Positions 18,439 through 30,900 of a stretch of DNA of 64,000 nt are shown here, in pieces. This DNA is from Diplonema papillatum (lineage: Eukaryota; Euglenozoa; Diplonemea; Diplonemida; Diplonemidae). Both the position numbers and the translations under genes were made by a program. Within the stretch, counting starts at the first letter, position 1; every line of letters starts with the position of its first letter. Where the stretch lies: positions 1 to 64,000 of the forward strand of contig JAPJBO010001116.1 of assembly GCA_030068145.1 (NCBI GenBank), read 5' to 3'. The notes under the pieces were generated by a model, which saw nothing but the letters and a program-made list of their open reading frames with translations, was not told where the DNA came from and did no database searches.

Positions 18439-20073
18439 TATGATCAAAGAAGAAAAGAAATGGCACTACACCATCACCCAGGCCCCCGGCAGAGGCGGCC
18501 AATGTGCAATCCGAGGCACTCAGGGTCCAGCACTGTCGTGAAGATACGTCGCGTCGCGCTGTGTTGAGCCCACTCTGAGTGAAGAGACGCAACAAGCCGT
18601 TAGCGGTCCAAATTTGGAAAATGGGCCGGAAACCAAGCGAATGCCCTGACGGTGACACCAGGAAAAAATGCCAGGCAGGTAGGGCCTGCCTCGGCGAAGA
18701 ACAGCTGTAGGCAGCAGCTGTTGGCAGGGTTGCCTTGTTGTTAACGACCGACTGCGGAAATATTTTTACCCTGCCCTACCTGCGCCCCACCTAATTACGT
18801 CCGGTGCCAACACCCAGCGGCAACGCTGCAAAGTGCAGACAGGTAAGATCCTCGATACAGGGCAACGAGAACGGAGATGACTGGGTGGCGTCATTTGAAG
18901 GGTGCGTAGAAACAGACACGGGCGGTGTAAAGGTCAAGGAGAGAATTTTCCTTGAGCGGGAGAGAGGGAAACAGGAGGAGGTGATGGATGGAATTGGATC
19001 GGTTCTGGGAAAGGGGAGGGCATGGAAGATTTGCGGGCAGTGCATGCTATGCTCTGTGGCATTGACTCGTTTTGTATGCTCAGTCCTCAGCTATATGTAC
19101 TCGTTCACTCTCTCAGAAGCGAGGAAAAAGGGATACGTGACCTCACAAGCCACGAAAACTGCACCTAGAAGGCGGCGATTCCCTATCGAGACAGCAACAC
19201 GGTTTCACCGAGGGCTGGTTGGAACACGACATTCCATCATTTAGAGCAGAAGTTCGCTTCGGACACCGGTGACCTCATATGGGTATTATGAGGATTTGAG
19301 GTACGGACATGTTCGTCGGGAACATTATACACACGGAGTGAAGAAATCGGAACATCGCCTGCTTTGAGGCGCCACAAACAGTGCGAGCGATGGAGACACA
19401 GGGGTATTAGTCTTTGGCGTCGCTAGCTTCCTTCTCGTCAAATACTTCTACGTTTTCTGCAACCTGTGTTCGGTGACGTTGTATTACTTTCGTAGGCTCC
19501 TGTGATTGCGGATGCGCTGTTCGTTCGCCATCAAAAATCGTTCGCAGTGAGTCTTTTCTGTGGCTGGTGATTCCACGTTGTAGGACAGCATTGGCCTCGA
19601 TCTGGTGGCCTCAGTTGGCACACGTGCCGAGACGTTTTCACGCAACTCCAGTGCAGCGATGTTTGCAACTTCAAGCACTGGACTTCGGCGAAACCCGATT
19701 GAATGTGTTCCTTACTCGTACCGTGTGCCAAGCTCAAGCGCGTTAGGACGAGAGTGTCTCGCCACAGAGTTTTCTCAATAGTCCAACTGTTTTCAGTACA
19801 AGCGCCGACTTAAGCCCGTTTGCTGTGCTTTTCTTAGCACGCGCGCCATTTGCCGAGGTTTATTTAGTACGAGTTCCTGAGCACCGTTTTTACCACAAGC
19901 AGAAGGTTCATGACCATTGTTTCTACTTCCAACGGGTGCACCGGATCGCATGCACCGCTATTGCGTTCGGCGGTCAAACTACTTTTCTTCCTGTATCCAA
20001 CGTCCCAAAACGTTGTGGCCTAAATGACAGCAAACGCCTGGAAAACAAATTGGCTGCCGTGGGCAATTCATAA

Positions 20074-20075
20074 TG

Positions 20076-20106
<31 letters not shown>
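20074..20106. repeat. (CA)n microsatellite
   Basis: Sixteen CA dinucleotides in the intergenic region. Confidence 0.95.
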
Positions 20107-20108
<2 letters not shown>

Positions 20109-20284
20109 TTGTGGTTTACCCATATTACCACGTTTGCTTTTGCTCCCAAGTCCGATGCCATGGACAGGCGTCACAGAACAGGCACGCTTTTTGCGTCCTG
20201 CGTTCTCGGATCGAGTTTAGACCTTCATGAGAGTGGTATGCGTAGCTTTACTTTGTTCTGTTACTGGGTCGCTGTCCAACTTGA

Positions 20285-20700
20285 TTTTTTAGAGTGATAG
20301 TTCGCTTGAGGATCCGGGGTTATAAAGGGGTGGTCATCGTCGAAAGAGTTCCGTTCAGGTATCGTGTTTTAGAGTGGAAGTCCACTTAGAGATCCGGGGT
20401 TTTAAAATCTCCAGACCATCGTCGAAAGGGTCCCGTTAAGGTATCGTATTCTAGACAGAGAGATCCGGGGTTTTAAAATCTCCGGGTGACCATCGTCGAA
20501 AGGATTCCGTTAAGGTAACGTGTTTTAGAGTGTAAGTCCACTTAGAGATCCGAGGTTTTAAAGTCTTCGGGGGTGACCATCGTAGAGATCCGAGGTTTTA
20601 AAGTCTTCGAGTGACCATCGTCGAAAGGGTTCCGTTAAGGTATCGTGTTTTAGAGATCCGGGGTTCTGAAGCCTCCGGGGGACCATCGTAAAGGTTCCTT
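20285..20700. repeat. Tandem repeat of about 85 bp at the 3' end of gene B
   Basis: Five imperfect units share AGATCCGGGGTTTTAAAATC, GACCATCGTCGAAAGG and TTCCGTTAAGGTATCGTG. Related single units occur at 9680-9730 and 13850-13890. The last codons of the gene B open frame (after 20740) are read through this array and so are probably not conserved coding sequence. Confidence 0.8.
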
Positions 20701-21922
20701 TGAGGTATTGGATACTAGTGTGCGTTTTGTTGGAAAGGTAAGACTGAGAAACCTGTTTCTGGTCGAGCGAGTGATCCGACCGCGCCTCCAGCGGGTTCTT
20801 GCCTTGGGGAACGACGCTGATGCTCTCGGGGGGTTCGACGTTGATGCGCCTTCCGAAGGAGCCGATACTTCCCTTGCGAGGCCGCAGCGCGGCTTCGTCG
20901 GAGCCGCCGGTGGAGCCGACGAGGCCGACGAGTGCTGGCAGGAACACGAGACCGTGCAGGAGACCGACGAGGATGACGATCAGGAACACGACGAAGAAGT
21001 ACTTGAAAACGAACGGGAACGGCGACCACGCGAGCAGCATGAACGACAAGAAGCTGGAGATCCCGCCTTCGGCCACAGGAACGAACGTGTGCGCGATGGC
21101 GTGCTGCGTGCGCTGCTCCCTGTCGCCCGGCGTCGTTTCGAACCCGGCGACAACGTGCGCGCTGAACTCGACGCTCACGCCCATCCCGATCAGCAGCGCC
21201 ACCGCGACGAAGGAGCTGAACCCGATGTCAAACACCATCAGTAGCCCGGCCACCTCGATGGTCGCCATCATAGCGGTCGCAGCAATAATCACCGCCCCCC
21301 GGAACGACACGGGAATGATCATCGCGCACACGAAGATGACGGCGGCGGCCAAGAAGAACGCGGTCCAAAAGTGCTTTTTCAGCGACGCGAACTCCTCCAT
21401 TTGGAGATACATCCCCGACGGCTCCGGGAAGGCCTTGCCTTCGCCTATGAACGACTCCGCGATGCTGTGGTAGTCCTCGGTGTGGTCGATCCAGTCCGAT
21501 GGGGTTTGGAGCAGTTTCATGTTCAGCGTGTATTTGATGAAGCTTTTTTGGACCGTGTTCTCCACAGCGTACGTGTCGATGCCCCAGCGGTAGCCGAAGC
21601 CGTCCGTCACTTGCGCTGCAATCGCATTGAGTCCCGACACCTTCGGGTCGCGCCACGCGTGGTAGTGTCCGTAGAAATCCGATGAATTGACATACGGGAA
21701 TCCGGTCGCGTTGTCGTACCTGTTGACGTCCCTCAGCGTGCGCGTGTAGTCATACATCCAGTACATCCACGTGCGAGACTTTTCCACGTCACGGCTGGCC
21801 CACTTCGAATCGGCGAGGACGGCCATAAGCTGGGCAATCTCAACTTGCAGATTTGGCAAATCGGCCTCCGCGAACACCATCTCGTGGCTCATGCGCTGGT
21901 TCCGGAAGTGTTCTTCGAGATC
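20558..21922 (-). CDS. Gene B exon 7: C-terminal RND half
   Basis: Acceptor CTACTCTGCAG|GATCTCGAAG. Conserved with gene A to DQKQ. After that the frame runs VSQSYLSNKTHT and into the 85-bp tandem repeat, so the tail to the stop at 20558 is doubtful. A donor-like GTTTCTC follows DQKQ at the same place as GTTTGC in gene A, hinting at a terminal intron that I could not resolve. Confidence 0.75.
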   Translation of the reverse strand, partial: DLEEHFRNQRMSHEMVFAEADLPNLQVEIAQLMAVLADSKWASRDVEKSRTWMYWMYDYTRTLRDVNRYDNATGFPYVNSSDFYGHYHAWRDPKVSGLNAIAAQVTDGFGYRWGIDTYAVENTVQKSFIKYTLNMKLLQTPSDWIDHTEDYHSIAESFIGEGKAFPEPSGMYLQMEEFASLKKHFWTAFFLAAAVIFVCAMIIPVSFRGAVIIAATAMMATIEVAGLLMVFDIGFSSFVAVALLIGMGVSVEFSAHVVAGFETTPGDREQRTQHAIAHTFVPVAEGGISSFLSFMLLAWSPFPFVFKYFFVVFLIVILVGLLHGLVFLPALVGLVGSTGGSDEAALRPRKGSIGSFGRRINVEPPESISVVPQGKNPLEARSDHSLDQKQVSQSYLSNKTHTSIQYLKGTFTMVPRRLQNPGSLKHDTLTEPFRRWSLEDFKTSDLYDGHPRRL

Positions 21923-24900
21923 CTGCAGAGTAGGGTTTACCTAAAGGTCATGCAACCTGGGGTTACGAGTCGGTTTTGCTGCAGCCCTGCCAACCCCCAC
22001 GTCACCACGAACCGGAGATCAATTTTTTGATTCTGAATCAATGAGGGGTAGGGGGTCGTTGTTATTGGTGCTGGTTGAGGGATAAGAAAAGGTAAGAAAT
22101 CTTTTTGCGGTGGTCTGTGTGTGTAATGAAGGCATCCCTAGGTTTTGTATGCTTTCAGACGTCGGTCCCGAATTATTTCTAGCTTTCGTGTAGCGGAATA
22201 GTTGTACCCACGAGCTTTGAGCGCGAGAAAGCGCCTTCAGATGACGGCCTAAGTTTCGCAGTTTTGAACTTCGACTTCAAGTTGTCCTGAATCATAGCTG
22301 TCAGCCACAAGATAGCCACTAGTGGCTACTTAACAAGGCACTTGTGTCAACTCGGAAAGAATCTGTCAAGAACTCCGGGCTGCTTCTGAGCCTCGACTCT
22401 CTCACTCGGCTCAGCTCCCGCGGCAGCCCCACTTCTGCCAGCCAGCCCACCATGCCCAGCGGCGACCCACCGATGCCCAGCCCCTGACCGCCAGCCCAGC
22501 CCTTGATCGCCATGGCAACCCACGCCTCCACCGGACCCCCACGACCTTTTTCATCAAAGGTCGTTTTTGCACTTTTTTTTATTTTTTGAGCCGCCCGGAT
22601 TTCCCAATTCCGTCAGCTGACGGAATTTGGAATGGGAAGCTAATGCCCAACTTACCTCACCCAACCGCTGCAGTGCATAGCCCCCTGCTCGGACTTGGTC
22701 CGAGCACCAGACCCATATAAGCCACTGGCCGAAATCGGCCACTTTTTACCCCAACCGCGAACACTGGTGTCCGCTGGATTTCACGTGGAATTTGCGGGGT
22801 GACACACTGGTTGCACCGTGGGTTTGCGGGTGTCACGCCGGATTTCACACTGGATTTGCGGGTGTAACAACACCCGACATTTTTGGCCGCACAGTTGACT
22901 CCTCCACCCGGTATGGTATGTGCTGCGTTTAGGGACACGATGAAGGTGTGAGCGTAGACGCAAGCAGAGCAAGCGAGTGAACACGACGATAAGTAGTACC
23001 CCCGAAACCCCGTATTGCGTAGTTTGTGTGAATTTGTTGAACGTTGAGTGCGTGAGCCCCTCCGAAGAAAGGCCCATCACACTGCGTATTTGTGCGTATA
23101 AGTCGATCTTTGAGTGCGTGAGCCCCTCCGAAGAAAGGTCCATCACACTAGTTCCAAGCTACTTAGCCCGGGTCTCTGGGTCGCGTCCCCCTCCTTCTTT
23201 TGGTCGCCTGGTCCTGCGTCTTGTTGGTCCGTCCGGGCTGGGGGCTTCGCGCTTCCCCTTCGTCTTGCATCACCTCGTCTCCACTCCCTGCCGCACGGGC
23301 TCCCACGTTTTGTGCCACCTGCGACGCGGGTCGCTTTACTGCTTTTCTGCGCGACGGCTGCTCTGTACTCGTTGCCTTATCCGCGATTGCCGCTTCTCGT
23401 ACCGACCGCGCCTGCCTTTCCTGTTCTGCCTTTCGCCTCTGTGGTCCGTCGGCCGCCTCAGCTCGGGCGTCCTGCTGTGCTGTCTGGATCTCCTCGTCTT
23501 CCTTCTTACGTTGCTTGGCACTCCGTGCCGCCCGCGTCGCTTGCGGCGCGGGCCTCTTCAGAGCCGGTCGTCCTCGTGCGCGCTGTTCCGCCTTCGTATC
23601 CTGGTTCGCGCCCTCTGCCTCCGGCGCACCTCGTGACACTTCCTTGCCCTGGGCGGTGTTCCTCTTCGAGCTCCTCCCTCCTCGTCCCGCCTGATTCTCC
23701 TGTTCCGCTAAGGTGAACCACTTCTGGGCCCGTCGCCCCCTTTCCTCGTCCGATGGGTACCACTTTTTGAAATCGAATTTTCCTAGTCTCTCCCCGTCTT
23801 CCCTGCGCTCTGCTTGTACCTTTCCGTGTTCTGCCTTCGTGTACTCTCCTGCCGACACCTCGAGCCCTCGCAGCGCTTGCAGGGTATCTCTGCCCAGGAT
23901 ACAGCGCCTCTCCAGACCCTCCGTCCACCGTCCTGACGCGCCGAGCCGCCGCAGCCAACCTATTGATTTCTTTCTTGCCGGCAAAAGCTCCCCATCGTGG
24001 GTTCCTTGGAGCGTCTTGAGCATCCCCAACAGCGTCCTCATTTTTCCCGCGAGCGCAGCTCCTCCATGCGCTTCCCCTTTCTGGCCTGCGTCCTCCTCTC
24101 CGTCCTCTGCGTCTTCCGGCCCAACCGCCTTCTGTCCGCGTCGCGGCAGGTCCATTCCGGATTCGACTTCAAAGTCAACGGCGAGTTCTATGAACGTCAC
24201 CGCCATCTCTTCCTCGCTCTTGGCCCAACGCAGACTCGCCAGCCATTGCGCCAGCGCTAAGTATAGCGCCCTTCCATGCTTCCAGTTTCTGGGCATGTAG
24301 TCCGCCAGTGAATTCTGGATCACTTCCGTCTCCTGCGGCGCCCACTCCCAAGGATATGCAAGCCCACGTCCGTCGCTTTCCCGCTGCACCGGCTTCTTGT
24401 CCCTCCTCTGCCTCTCCAGGGTGATCTGGACCATCATGCCCTGCACACTGTTGACAAGTTGGCGCGTCAAGCCCCTGCAGACCCATGCCCCTGCTCCTTC
24501 ACCTCCTCTCTCTTTCTTCGGTTTGATCCCGCAAACGGACATACACTTCGGCCATTTCTGCCATTCTAGCGCGGTTACCGCATACGTCGTTCGTATGGCG
24601 TCCCACTCTCCACATCGCCACCACATGTGTAGGTGGTCCTCGTCTTCCTTTCCGCAGTACTTGCACGTTGCGCTCGGTTGCATCTTCCGTTGGTGCAACC
24701 GCGTCTGCGGCAGCACTGCATCCGCCATGATGTGCCTGAGCACACCTCGTTCATACGCGCTAAGGTTGACGGCAGTCGCTCCGCGCTCTTCCCTAGCCTC
24801 CCCTTTCCCGCGCCCTACTTCCAGCAGTCGCAGCGTTGCGTTGCGGTCCACGCCCTCACCAATCCCTTCCAGGTTCTTCCTGTCGATGTTCCGCCACCGC

Positions 24901-27900
24901 CAGAGCCTCAGGGCTTCGCGCGCCAGGTGCCCCAGCTCCTTGAGGTCGTCCAGTGTCCTCAGATCGACTTCCTTCCCTCGCCCGTCGCCCGTCTCCGTCT
25001 CGTCTGTATGGTCGTCGGGAATTCGGATCGACCACGGTCCCGTCCTTTGCCACTTCATGGCCTCTAACGTCCCGTCAAGCAAGTGTACCGGCCCCGAGGT
25101 GCTCGGGCAGGGAAAGACGCGGGCCGCCGCTTGCATGTGCGCCCTACACCTCTCCGAGTCCTTCATCAGCGCCATCCACGTCATGACTCGTCGGTAGTGC
25201 ACGGCCACCGGTGGATCCACCAAGTGACCCTTCCTCACGAGCGAGAGGCTAATCGCGGCGCAACGTCCCCGCCTATCCCTACCTGCAAGTCCCCTTTCAA
25301 TTGCAGCTGTCAACTGTGCGAGCCACTTCTTCTCCGGCTCCTGTACCTCTACCCCGTAAATTGCCTTCGGGATCACGACCGAAGCGTAGATCCTCTCCTT
25401 CTTCTCCTGCGGCAGGGGTAACTTGCCCGCCCTCTTCGCGATTTTGGACGCCTCGTCCAACCTGCTCGACAAGACCTTCTGGGCGCCTCCGTCGGTACCC
25501 AAACCTGCCCCCAAGCACTTCAACCACGCCACCTTCTCGACCTCCTGGCCGGCTATCCGAGGGTTGGCCTCGGCTTCGCTCTTCCGCTTTCTCTTCCTAC
25601 CGCCCTCCTCCTCGTCCGGCGGACGCTTAGCCCTCACTACCGTCCATTTGCTCTTGCGGGCGTTGGGTCGCTGACCCGTGTCGCCGCAAAACTCCTCCGT
25701 CAGAGCCACTGCCCGCGTCATATCCGGCTTCGTCCTCGTCACGACCTCGGTGTCATCCGCAAATGCTTGCGGTTCGGCCCCCGGGACCTCCTCTTCAACG
25801 AGATACATCCAGACCGACACGAGCGCGTTCAGGAAGATTACGCTCAGCGGACAGCCCTGCAGAATCCCGTTCGTCGCCTTGAACTCCTTCCCCAGCCCCG
25901 CCGGAAGCTTGAACCGTCGCCTCAGCTGGCGGTACATGCCCCGCACTGCATTCAACACTGATGGCGGCAGTCCCATGTCTTCCACAAGCTTCAACATGAT
26001 CTCTTGCGGTATGCGGTCAAAACACTTGCTGTAGTCGAACGCCACGGCGAAAAGATCCTCGTCGTTCAGCAGAGCCGCTTCCATCTTCGCCGCCAAGAGC
26101 CAGTACACCTCCTGCGTCCTTCCCTTCTTCCTGAAACCGCGTTGATCGGGGTGCGCCCATGATTCTTGCCATTCCCTTACGAAACGGAGGCGCGTCGCCG
26201 CCCAGAGGCGGTACATAACGCTCGTTATCGTGATCGGGCGTTGCTCGAGAGGCTGCGGACCCTCCCCCTTCGGGATCAACACCACCAGCGCCTGCGCCAC
26301 CACCTCGGGCCAGCTGCCGGCCCCCTCCACGTCGTTCAGCGCCAGCGCAATCACGTCGAGGAGAGGCACCGGCAGCGTCTTCAACTCGCACACTCGCCAG
26401 CCGTCCATCCCCCCGGCTTTCCGCGCCTTCATCTTCTTCAGCGTCGCGCTCAGGTCTTCTCCGGTCAACGGGCGGTCCTCGCAAGCTCCCCTCTTCACGT
26501 ACTTGCCATACCTTCGCACGAAGTCCTCCCACTTCGGCTCCCGTACCTCCTTGTACATCTGGAACACGCCTCCCCACGCCTTCTCGCCTCGCAGGATCTC
26601 ATCCATCTCATGGAGATCGGCGGTCACCGACCCATCTCCCCTCTCGACGAACAGGGTGCTGTGCCTCTCCGGCTGCTTGCACCAGTCGTAGACACGCTTG
26701 GGGTTGTCGTCGATCGCCCGACGCATCTCCCCCCTCCACGTTTCCAGCCTTTTTGTTCTCCTCGCCGCCCGCGTCCTTTCGTGCTCCTTCTTCAACATGC
26801 CGCAGAGCGCCTGCAGCTCAGGCAGTGCAGGCGGGTTCGCCTCCTCCCACAGGCGCGAATCAACGTGCTTGACGCCCGCCCTGCGGGCTTTTCTCCACAC
26901 TCTCATCTCCTCCGTGCTCGGCTGGCCGCAGGTGTCCCGCTTCTCTCCCAGCCGCACCAGCTCCTCGAGTCTTCTGCAGGAGCCGAGTCTCGCCCTCGTG
27001 TCCCGGTCATCCGCATCCGCCTCTCCGTCAACTTGCCTCGCCGCAGGGCTGCGCACGCACTCTCCCGCCTGCTGCCCTCTCCCGACGTATTGGCGCGGCT
27101 TCTCCAGTAGCCCTCCACTCCTCTCCAGCAGGTACTGTTCTGCAGCATCGCACACCGTCTTCCATTTCGCGTCGACCCCCTGCGCGGCTCGATACCGGTG
27201 TGCAGCTTCCTTGGCCCATTTCTCCGCCATGCCGAATTCTTCCTCGGGGTCCATCGCGCTCCAATCTGCGACAGGGAAGGTCCTCGGTAGCTTCAGTTGC
27301 GGGTAGCGCTGCTCCAACCGCTCGAGATCCAACCTCACCACGACTGGCCTGTGAGTCGGTATCGACTCGGCTGTCAGTACGTTCACCCCCGATATCGCCA
27401 CTGCCGCCACCGAGTTCGCGAATATCGCGTCTATACGCCTTCCTTTCTTCGACGCCATGCACGTGGCCGCAGGTTGTTGGGCGTACTGCTTGGCCCACGT
27501 ACTGCCGACATCGACCCACTTCCCGGATTGGACGGCTGCGTTCAAAATCGGGCTTTCCTCGGGCTCGACGTTGAAGTCCCCCGCGATGAGAATTGGCACG
27601 TCTCCTAGGGTGGCCGCGTAGCTGAGGGTATCCGCCAGGATCTCCTCCGTTGCGTCCTCATCTGACACGACCCCGTAGATCGACATCATGGAGAGGCTCC
27701 TCCTCCCGTCCCCGTACGCCACCTGTGCGTGCGCAAATCTACCTTTCTCCCAATGTCGCTTCGTCAGTTCCCCCGGCGGAACCGCGCGCGCGGGCAGTTC
27801 GGTCGCCGCGGAGAACGCTACTCCCCCGTACTCCGTCCGCAAAGCCGTCTTTATCCGAGTCTGGCCCTGCATGCGTCCCCAAACCAGCCTCTTCCCTCTA

Positions 27901-30900
27901 CTTCGGGCTTCCCCCTCCGCCTGGGCCCTGTCCCTCTCGCACACCCTCACCTCTTGCAAAGCCAGCAAATCCACCTTCCTTCCCCAGGCTTCCATTGTGT
28001 GGACTTCTGGGTGCGCGAGCAAGGACGTGACATTGGCGGAGGCGGCGATCAGCCCTGTCACCGCCGGTCCCGGATTCTCGTGCACATCCCCGCACGTCAG
28101 CAGAGATCCCCTTCCGACGTCCTTGTGTAACCCCTCTTCGGGATTGGGGTCATCGTTGTCGGCTGCGAGAGTCGTGCCGTGTCTGACGTGGCTGCCGTCG
28201 ACAGGGAGGCCGCCGAAGAATGGGTGCCGCTTCCCCTCAAACCTGCTTCCAAAGTGGGACACGTCGTCCACAGGGGGGCGATGCAGGCCGCCGTAGCATG
28301 AGTGTCGCCCCCCTGCTGACCTGCTTCCCAAGTAAAACACGCCGCCCACAGGGCGTTGCAGGCCGCCGCAGAATGCGTGCCGCACCCCTTCAAACCGGCT
28401 TCCCAAGTAGAACACGTCGCCAACAGGGGGGCGATGCAGGCCGCCGTAAAACGAGTGTCGCCCCCCTGCTGTCCTGCTTCCCAAGTAAAACACGTCGCCA
28501 ACCGGGCGGTGCAGGCCGCCGTAGAACGCGTGTTGCACCGTTTTAATCCGACTTCCACAGTAAAACACGTCGCCAGCGGTGGGGCGGTGCAGGCCGCCGT
28601 AGCATGAGTGCCGCCCCCCTGCCGACCTGCTTCTCGAGTAGAACACGCCACCAACAGGGCGGTGCAGGCCGCCGCAGAATGCGTGCCGCACCCCCTTAAA
28701 CCGGCTTCCCAAGTAGAACCCGTTGCCAACAGGGGGGCGATGCAGGCCGCCGTAAAACGAGTGTCGCCCCCCTGCTGACCAGCTTCCCGAATAAAAGTCG
28801 TCGCCAGCAGGGCGGTGCAGGCCGCCGTAGAATGCGTGCTGCACCGCTTCAATTCGGCTTCCACAGTAAAACACGCCGCCAGCAGTGGGGCGGCGCAGGC
28901 CGCCGTAGAATGAGTGCCGCACCCTTATAAACCCGCTTTCAAAACAGAGCACGTCCGAGGGGCCCCTACCGCCGGGTGTGACGGTCTCGTCGCGCCTGTC
29001 GCGTTGGCCGTCGACGCGGTTGCCAGCAGCCGGGAGGCCGCGGAAGAACAAGTGCCGCATCCCATCGAATTCGTCACCAAAGTGGCCCTCGTCCCCGTAC
29101 GTACGATGACCGTCAGCAGGGGGGCGGTGCGAACCTGCTGCGCCCCCGACTGCGCCGTTAAGAGCTAGCACGACCACGGGCTCCGGTGCGTCTACTTCTG
29201 CTTCCCCTTGGCGTTGCCACCTTTCTGCTTCTTCCTCTTCGTCCCTTCCTCCCCATCCGAGGAGGCTTGGCTGCCCATTTCCGCGTCCTTGCCACCTTTC
29301 TGGTGTGCCGCCGGCTTCACCTGTTCCCTGAACTCTCGTACGGTCTCCCGAATCTCCTCGTTCTCCCTCCGTTGTTCGCTGAGCTCTTTCCTCATCTCCT
29401 TCATTTCCTCCAGGCTGGCTTTGAGCCCCTCGTTTTCCTCCTTCAGGAGCCGCATTTCCTTCCGCATCTCTTCCATTTGCTCCCTCTGCCTCACCACCTC
29501 CGCCCCATTCGTCGTGTCCACTTCGCCCATCCCTGTGTCTCTCTCTCCTCTGCCGGTTAAGCACGCCGTCAGCTTTGTTGCGAGCCCCTCGAAGAGTCCC
29601 TTGAGCATTTCTTCCATCGCCACCGTCGGACTCCCTGCACCCCCGGCCGCTCCCGGAGGGATGTTTCCCCAGCCCCCTCCTCTGTCGTTTTTTGCGCCGT
29701 CGTTTTTTGCTCCTTCCCGCGCCTTGCTCCCCGGCTGCGCCGCACTCCCCAACACCGGAAACTCCTCTCTCCGAAACACCCTGCCCTGCCCCGTAGCGGG
29801 TTGGACCTCCTTCCGCCCCGTCTCCCATTTTTTCATGAAAGACCGAGACCCGTCCCAGACCGACCCCCGCGCCACCCCGGCCGACATCGACTGACTCACG
29901 AGCCAAAGCTCCCCCTGCACTTCGAGGTCCATTGCCGGCGGCGCTGTCAGTGCCTCGACCAGCCACACTGCTCTTCCTCTCCTGCTTTCTCTCGCCTCCC
30001 TTGCCTCTGCCTGCCAACCCTGCTCCCCCAATGACCTCACGACCTCATCCGCCGTCATATCCAGAGGGGGCCCCTCGACCGTAAACTTCCTCGTCCTGCC
30101 CAGCGCTCTGCAAGCCTCGTCCATCTTCCCCCTCTCCACACGCACTGCCACCTTCCCGTCCGCTCCCTTTCCGAGGCCCATCGTCGCAATACCTCCGCTC
30201 TTCAACACACCCGCCATCTTCGACGCCTCCTCCTCAGAATCCACCCAAACCATTCCCAGGCGGCTCCTCTCCTTGTCCTCGTGCAAGGCCCTCACGAAGA
30301 TCCCACTCTCCCCCGAGCTCTTCAACACCTTATCCGCCTCCGCCGGCGAGACGAAGCAGATGCCCTCAGCTGTCGAACCAACCAGCCTGAACCTGGTTAG
30401 CACCCGCTTGCAATGCTTCGACATCCTGAGGTAGACCCCTTCTCGTGTCTCCCCCTCCCCCAACTTCGTTTGCACCACGACCTGGGCGCTCTCTCCCCGG
30501 CAGCTCCTCTTTGGCTCCTTTGCGTCGTAGAACGCCTCCAGAGGTGCCTGTGACGACACCCAAACTGACAGCGTCCTCGCCGTCCCCTCGCCCCTCCAGG
30601 TGATGCTCCGCTCCTCGGAGTGCTGCACGGGAACCGGGAATGTGGTCACCACTGCCGCCCGTGCGTTCTTCCGTGCGAAGGCGGTAGCGCCCAGCGCTTC
30701 GCCACGCCACACCACTACTCCGGCCGCGCTCCGGTTGTAGTGTTCGGCCTCCCCCGTCTCTACCTTCCACTCCGCTCCGCGCAGGCAGCCTATTGGAAGA
30801 CGCCGCGTCGGCCTTTCCGGTCCGCTGTTGTTCGTCCTCAGGGGGAGCCCCACGTTCAGTTGGGGCGTAACCTGCGCCGCGTGTACCGGCGCCGCCATCC

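Larger units (their letters stand above)
15538..20284. other. Intergenic region between genes B and A
   Basis: No convincing gene. The long frame at 15978-16835 (minus) overlaps a dispersed repeat and reads as Arg/Ser-rich noise. The region contains the 16.2-kb repeat, two copies of ACCATACTCGTGGGTGTGTA (16880 and 16983), a copy of a GAGCTGAGCATG ... TTGCCGCATGGCAATGCGG pair also present at 62567-62615, the host repeat at 18290-18438 and a CA microsatellite. Frames at 17568-18017 and 18791-19045 (minus) are unrecognised and not called. Confidence 0.4.

Noticed and set aside
26166..27110. Plus-strand frames across LINE element 1 (also 30620-31777)
   Set aside because: GC-rich antisense shadows of the RT and ORF1 coding sequence.
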